From Oscarella lobularis (Eukaryota > Porifera > Homoscleromorpha > Homosclerophorida > Oscarellidae): a DNA stretch of 64,000 nucleotides. Made by a program: the position numbers and the translations under genes. The notes under the pieces are model-generated. The model saw only the letters and a list, made by a program, of their open reading frames with translations. It had not been told where the DNA came from and did no database searches. Every line of letters starts with the position of its first letter. Within the stretch, counting starts at the first letter, position 1. This document shows, piece by piece, positions 59,001 through 64,000 of the stretch. Location: the NCBI RefSeq assembly GCF_947507565.1, contig NC_089194.1:1426001-1490000 (forward strand). The letters run 5' to 3'.

Positions 59001-60627
59001 CCAAAACAACGAACGAAATTTTGTTGAAAATCAATTCAAACGCGAAAAAATAACAAAGAATGTGTGCTACGTGCGTCGGGCACGCCCTGTCACGCGATAT
59101 TGACGTCGCGTTGCTACGAAATGCCCTAATACGCGAAGTAGACGCGATGAATCGGTCGCAAAATGCATTGTGGGTCTATTCTAAAGATATTGAGTCGCTA
59201 TTTGGACGCCAAAAGCGAACGCAAACGGAGTAACGGCAGTACGCTTGGTCAGCAAAATCAAGGTGCTACATAACGAGCAAGCCAAACGTGCGTTACGCGT
59301 GATGCGCAAACAATCCGACGTAGCTAAGACTATTCGACCCTTTTCTCGTCAAATTAGACGCGTAAGGCGTTTCTCCCGCTCTCAATCTAACGTGAGTTCG
59401 AGTTTGAGACGCCTAATGCCTTTCTAAACCCGTTTTCTATTATTCCCACAGCTTGGGGTGACGAAAACTAAGGGTTCTCGTAGATCCGTACCTGTAGCTG
59501 TTCTCTCTTCCCACGTGTCCGCTTCGTTCACTTTCCTCAAGCCGTGAAAGGGCCCCAATTCAAAGCAGGACGCAAGCAAGTCGACGTTGACTTCAGCACT
59601 AAGACTCATAAAAGCGATGGCTGTTCCTTCAACCTTAATTTTTAAAAAATCGTCTAGAAGATGTCCATTAGAAGTTTTCGTATTACTTCTGCTACAATTG
59701 CTTTGTGGTAGTCGTCCTGAGCTTCGATTAATTCAGCCAAGAAATAATCACCTAATTAAAAAATTATTTAAAAAAACTTAAAAATATTTAATCAAACCGT
59801 AGGTTGACGACAAAACGTCATTTTGTTTGTTAAATATTGGAGTCAAATCGTCGTGATCTTCCACTCTGAGAATATAATTCAAATATAACTTCCGCTTAAA
59901 TATTTGTTACGCCGTACCTGGCCGGTCTAATGTGAAGCACTGGGCAATACGAATGCCTATTGGCCAGTCGAATTTCATACGAAACCGACTCAGGAGTTTC
60001 GGTTACGAGTGGGAAAAGTTCGTTGAGAGCGAGAGAAGCATCTTTTTGAACGGGACCCCGTGAACGTTTAGGAAGGTTTCGAGTCGTAAAGGGACGACTT
60101 ACTGGGGAGAATGTCTTTTGGGGGTGTAAAGACTACGTAGTGTGCAGTGGGAACGGCGTTGAAGACCGCGTGGAGAATTTCGCGTGTTATTCCTTCCGTA
60201 TAGCCCGCTCGAGCGACGAGAACGTGGCAGAAGAGAGTGTTGATGGGCTGCCGAAGAAAGGATCCCCTATGTGGTGTCATTTATGGGCCAGAACTTACCT
60301 TGCAATGGGATATCGAAGGTTTTTCTCGCGCCCACGACTCCCACGCGGTCGGATCGACGCTTTTTACGTTCGGATAATCGTAGAATGACGCGTGGCCGAC
60401 GATTTCGCCGAGATCGTTCGAGACTGTCACGGAGAAAACCGCCTTTTCTCTAAAATCAGTTACCATAGAAACAAGAGGGAGCTCTTCGTCGTTTTGACTT
60501 GCATCGTTCCGATGATGTTGAAGCGGCCAAAAAGAGATCGCGTCTCGTCTGTTGTGATAGCTTCGATGCCTTTAGCGTCTGCGATTTCCGCACGACGCAC
60601 GTAGATGACCTCTGTGTCTTCGGCCAT
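53064..60627 (-). CDS. CFAP61 (cilia- and flagella-associated protein 61)
   Basis: An axonemal protein of the calmodulin/radial-spoke-associated complex, needed for flagellar beating. The ATG at 60627 gives [20 protein letters not shown]. An N-terminal acetyltransferase-like region follows ([53 protein letters not shown]). The middle part spans 59400-55900 ([20 protein letters not shown]). A nucleotide-disulfide oxidoreductase-like C-terminal half has [55 protein letters not shown] and [16 protein letters not shown]. It ends [17 protein letters not shown] at 53064. The family match is end to end. One or more introns between 57650 and 59420 hold two tandem arrays. Its start is only 136 bp from the beta-spectrin stop. 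Confidence 0.93.
57800..58165. repeat. About 114-bp tandem repeat in a CFAP61 intron
   Basis: About three and a half copies (starts near 57807, 57910, 58024, 58138) containing CTGAACCGCAAGCGCCGCTC and GTGGGCGTTCCCGCC. The first copy is about 11 bp shorter. Confidence 0.9.
58185..58865. repeat. 26-27-bp minisatellite in a CFAP61 intron
   Basis: About 25 copies of CTCGCCTCAAAACTGTTT plus CGCCCGTT. Some are interrupted by a longer variant carrying CTACTGTATTGCAATCG, which recurs every few units and gives a higher-order pattern. It lies next to the 114-bp repeat. Confidence 0.9.
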
Positions 60628-60763
60628 AGTGACGTTGCTAGGACAAATAATAGCAACGCGCGTTAGGTAATACAAAATAAAAAAATTGAAAACACAACTG
60701 AAAAATGCAATACAAAACGTTAAAAACCGCTTATGTCACGCGTGCAAAAAATACTTCTTATTC

Positions 60764-63700
60764 TTATTTCCTTTTCGCGCCAAAGAGAGATCCCAGCTTA
60801 CTCTTTTTCTTCTCCTTCATCTTAGCTGCGGCGACAGTTGCAACTGCCGCTGTAGCCACCGCGGACGTTGCATGGCTCTTGCGCGTGTCAACGGGAGTAG
60901 AGGAGGGCACGGACGAGGAAGGAGCAGCAGGAAAAACCTCCTAGGAATAAAAAACAGTATGACTGCATGAAAAACGCAGAAGAAGTAAAGGAACCTTCTC
61001 ACGAACAGGTGCAACAGCTAAAAAAGAGAATTAGACAAGTTTCAAAGCATTCGAGATCTTACTGCGAAGTGCAGGCCCTCCGCTGATCTTGCTAACCCAG
61101 ACTGACATTTCCTCGTGACTCGTAGCAGCAAACAGGTACTCAGCCCCATTATTCAATCTAAAAACCAGATGATATAAAGGAAATACGTCATATACATGTA
61201 CTAAACAAAAAAACCTAAGTCTCAAAGTATTCTTTCGCTTCGTGTAGTCTCGAGCCACTTCGCAATTTCCCTGACTGACGTTAATTGCCGGGACAGCGGA
61301 GACATTCTAAACAGAAAACGATAACGTAGACACCTTTGAGATTATAGGACTGCGACTGTTACTCACACTGTGATAATCACGCTGATCCTTATAGAATTGC
61401 AATAGCTGGCCAACCAGAACGCAGTAGTAAGCTTTCCACGATCGCGCCCCAGCCTGCAGAGCACTCTGCTCAACCAACTTCCATTTATTCTCCTTCTTCG
61501 CTTACTTTACGTCCACCTTCGTCTAGCACGTTCTTTCTCTCCAAGATGCCTTCCTGTAGTGGTGCTGATCGTTTCGCGACGGGAACTTCCTTTCTTGGTG
61601 CCGGTTCTCTCGCAATTGGAATGTCCTGAGAGTCGGTAATCACAAATAGCGATCAAAATAACTAATTGAATACCTTTTCGGGCATTTCAGTCACAACCTT
61701 TCGGACAACTGTCGATTCTTTGACGATGGAAACGTCCTAGAGTTCGGTCGTGGATAAAAGAAGCGATTGAAATGGTTCTGAATACTTTTTCGGAGCTTTC
61801 AACTACAGTTTTAGTGACGACTTTCGTCTGCTCCTCTTGCAAACGCTTCTGCATTTCAATTCTAGCCAATTCCTGTGAACAAATTCAATGTAATTGTTAT
61901 TATGATGATTTTTCGAGACCAACCTCTTTTTCTTTTCTTCGCCTTTCCATCTCTTTTTCCCGTTCCAGCTGTTGCTGCTGCTGTTGCATCCGTTGTTCCC
62001 GCTCTCTTCTCTCTTTCTCCCTTATTTCGCGTTGCTCTTTCTCCCTCATCTGCCTCTCCGACTCCAAAATTCGCAATTCTTCTAACCGCCTCTCTTCCTC
62101 TTCGGCTTCTCTTTTCTTTCTCGCCTCTTCTTCCCTCTCCAAACGCTCCATTTCCTCTCTCCTCACCTCTTCCTCCCGATAAAGCCTCACCTCCTTCTCC
62201 ATCTAACAACCTCACCTATAGAAAAACCCCGAAACACCAAAAAACTCCCCTACTTCTGTTTCCCTATTCAAAGCGTTGAATTTCTCCTCCTGAGCGGCCA
62301 ACGTCTTTTCAAAATCGGCCTGCTTTTTCAGCAAAGCTTCGACCGCCTCCAACGAGTCTCCTAACTCTTCCCCAGCCAAAAACGCCTCCCGCATCCCAAT
62401 CCAACCCTCAGCTTGCTCGGCATCGCGCCGAAACAGCTGCACGTCCAAACTCAGCTCATACTCCTTCTGCTTCTCCTTCCAAAGAGCGACCAAATCGCCA
62501 CGTGCTTTCTTCAGAGTGGCCATCTTTTCCTTGATATCGCCCCTAGCGTAGTGACCGGCCAAAACGAGCTCATTGCCGCGATCCGTGAATTTATCAAAGT
62601 CGATTTTTCGCGCGTCCATTTCAGCTTTGTGCTCTTTGTGCCGAGCGGTGAGAGCTTCGGCGCCGAGAACGTCGCACGCCAAATCGTCGGCTAATATCAG
62701 AGATTTCATATCATTAATCCACGAACTAATCAAGAAGCCTGTATTATTGAAAAAATTCAAATATTTTTATCTAAATTCTTACCTGACGGTTCGGAATTCG
62801 TTTAGATATCGTTGAAGTTGCTCCGATTGGCCTAATTTTGCCTGCCTTGCCGTCGCCTTGTGAACAAGCGCGTTCCACGCTTCGTGCATCTCCGCCAAAC
62901 GAAATTCAATCTGTTCCGACATTTCGGAAAGTTCCGCCGTCAATCTCTCCGCCTCGACGCCCAATTTTTCGACTCGTTCCTCCAACACAGTTAAATCACG
63001 CTAAAAAATTAAGTATTATTGACGCACTTCCCGCACACCACTCTCACCTCAAAGCCTTCGTGTTTTCGTTGGAGGGCCTGCACCGTTGCCAAGTCGCGAC
63101 CGTAATCCTCCGATAGAGCGGCATCCTTTTCCGATATCCTCGCCTTCGTTTCGTCGACGTCGCGATTGAACGCGTGAATTTCTCGCGCGTTTGCGAGCGC
63201 CTCCACGCGCAGCGACGTCGCCTCGTTCACGTCCTGCCAAGCTTGTCGTACCTGTTCCATTTTGTCGGCGATGAGATCGCGATTGAAATGCTCGTCGCTA
63301 ATGAGACGCTGCGCCAAATCGTCGACGGCGACGACGCGCTCTTCCGAAGCGAGAAGATCGCGTGCGAAATCGTCAAAATTCTTCTGCAAAATCTGCGCAG
63401 AAATTAAATATTTAATTAATTAATTTTTCTCGTATCTTGCCTCGCAATGTTCCAAATCGTTTCCGTACTCTTCCGATGCGGCAACGCGTTCCTTTTCGGA
63501 TATCCAAGCCTCGACTTCAGCGGCTTCTCGGTTGAATTCGTGCAGTTTTTGAGACTCTTTCAAACGCAACGCTCGCACGTTGCAAAGACGCATCATTTTC
63601 TTGTACTTCTCTTCAACTGCGGCCTTATTGAAATTATAATACTATGACTCTCGTCGTCTAGTAATATAAATTCTATTCACACCTGTTTCCCGGTTATGTT

Positions 63701-64000
63701 TTCGCTGTCAAAATGATCCTTGGCCAGCAGCCTTTTCTTTTCTTTTGCCAGCCCTTCAATCGTGTCACCGTACCTGTGCAAATCCTGAACCACGGCCTCG
63801 TGCTTCTTAGCCAACATCTTTAATAAAATCAGCTAAATTAATTAATAAAACGTAAAAATTTAAATGCTTTACCTCTGCAGTGTCTTCGTCTCGACCGTAG
63901 TCTTCACTAGCCACCAAGGGTCTCTTTGTTTCCATCCACGATTCCGCCTCAGCGGCTTCAGCGTAATACTAGAGACAAAACGTTATGCCATTTACACTCA
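60764..64000 (-). CDS. Beta-spectrin, 3' part (runs off the window)
   Basis: A membrane-skeleton protein that cross-links actin. The window holds the C-terminal end. Several spectrin repeats read from 64000 to about 62260 (SEDYGRD, WISEKERVAASEEYGNDLEH, ISEKDAALSEDYGRDLATVQ, then the last repeat GEELGDSLEAVEALLKKQAD). A very charged helix follows (about 62200-61700), rich in Glu, Arg and Lys with a Gln run. A PH domain comes next (about 61450-61030: YYCVLVGQLLQFYKDQRDYH, LRLNNGAEYLFAATSHEE). The tail ends KSKLGSLFGAKRK at 60764. The PH domain after the last repeat identifies beta rather than alpha spectrin. Calponin-homology domains would lie outside the window. Confidence 0.93.

Overview
The window is nuclear DNA of an early-branching animal. 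It holds spliced genes with GT-AG introns that are often only about 45-60 bp, and typical metazoan families: a SIX1/2 homeobox gene, beta-spectrin, a receptor tyrosine kinase-like protein, a group II PAK, KIF26 and a formin. Genes are packed tightly, with gaps of about 140-210 bp between several neighbours. The mix of ankyrin-TKL kinases, matrilin-like EGF/vWA proteins, a choanocyte-relevant flagellar gene and very short introns suggests a sponge, perhaps a homoscleromorph. That placement is inference; no marker gene here proves it.

Layout. 1-1210: a 21/24-bp minisatellite. 1720-2021 (+): a small chimeric gene or fragment that joins the first two exons of an ankyrin-kinase paralogue to one exon resembling the mitochondrial m-AAA protease AFG3L2. 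2038-5616 (-): ankyrin/coiled-coil/TKL kinase. 5787-9197 (-): a formin with a DEP-like domain. 9198-12701: GC-rich, mostly non-coding, with one weak ORF. 12702-15096 (+): group II PAK. 16026-16584 (+): ribosomal protein uS14/RPS29. 16915-20852 (-): a secreted CUB-WAP-vWA-8xEGF-tyrosinase. 21288-25706 (-): KIF26 kinesin. 26266-31353 (-): VPS39. 32088-33243 (+): two small secreted cystine-knot proteins with the ten-cysteine pattern of glycoprotein hormone alpha subunits. 33695-37702 (-): Ig/FN3 receptor pseudokinase. 37914-41386 (-): a secreted protease with FN3, seven-fold repeat, EGF, Ig and trypsin domains. 41712-44686 (-): tandem PTB adaptors. 45134-46774 (-): SIX1/2. 47729-50170 (-): CLASRP splicing factor. 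50549-52784: a 2.2-kb 9-bp satellite. 53064-60627 (-): CFAP61. 60764 to the window end (-): the 3' part of beta-spectrin.

The genes do not form one pathway. Several are informative about early animal biology: secreted hormone-like ligands, cell-surface and matrix proteins with new domain orders, actin and microtubule regulators (PAK, formin, KIF26, spectrin), endosomal sorting (VPS39, PTB adaptors) and motile flagella (CFAP61). Coding extents below run from start codon to stop codon and include introns. Exon limits were read by eye from splice signals and from reading frames that match known families.
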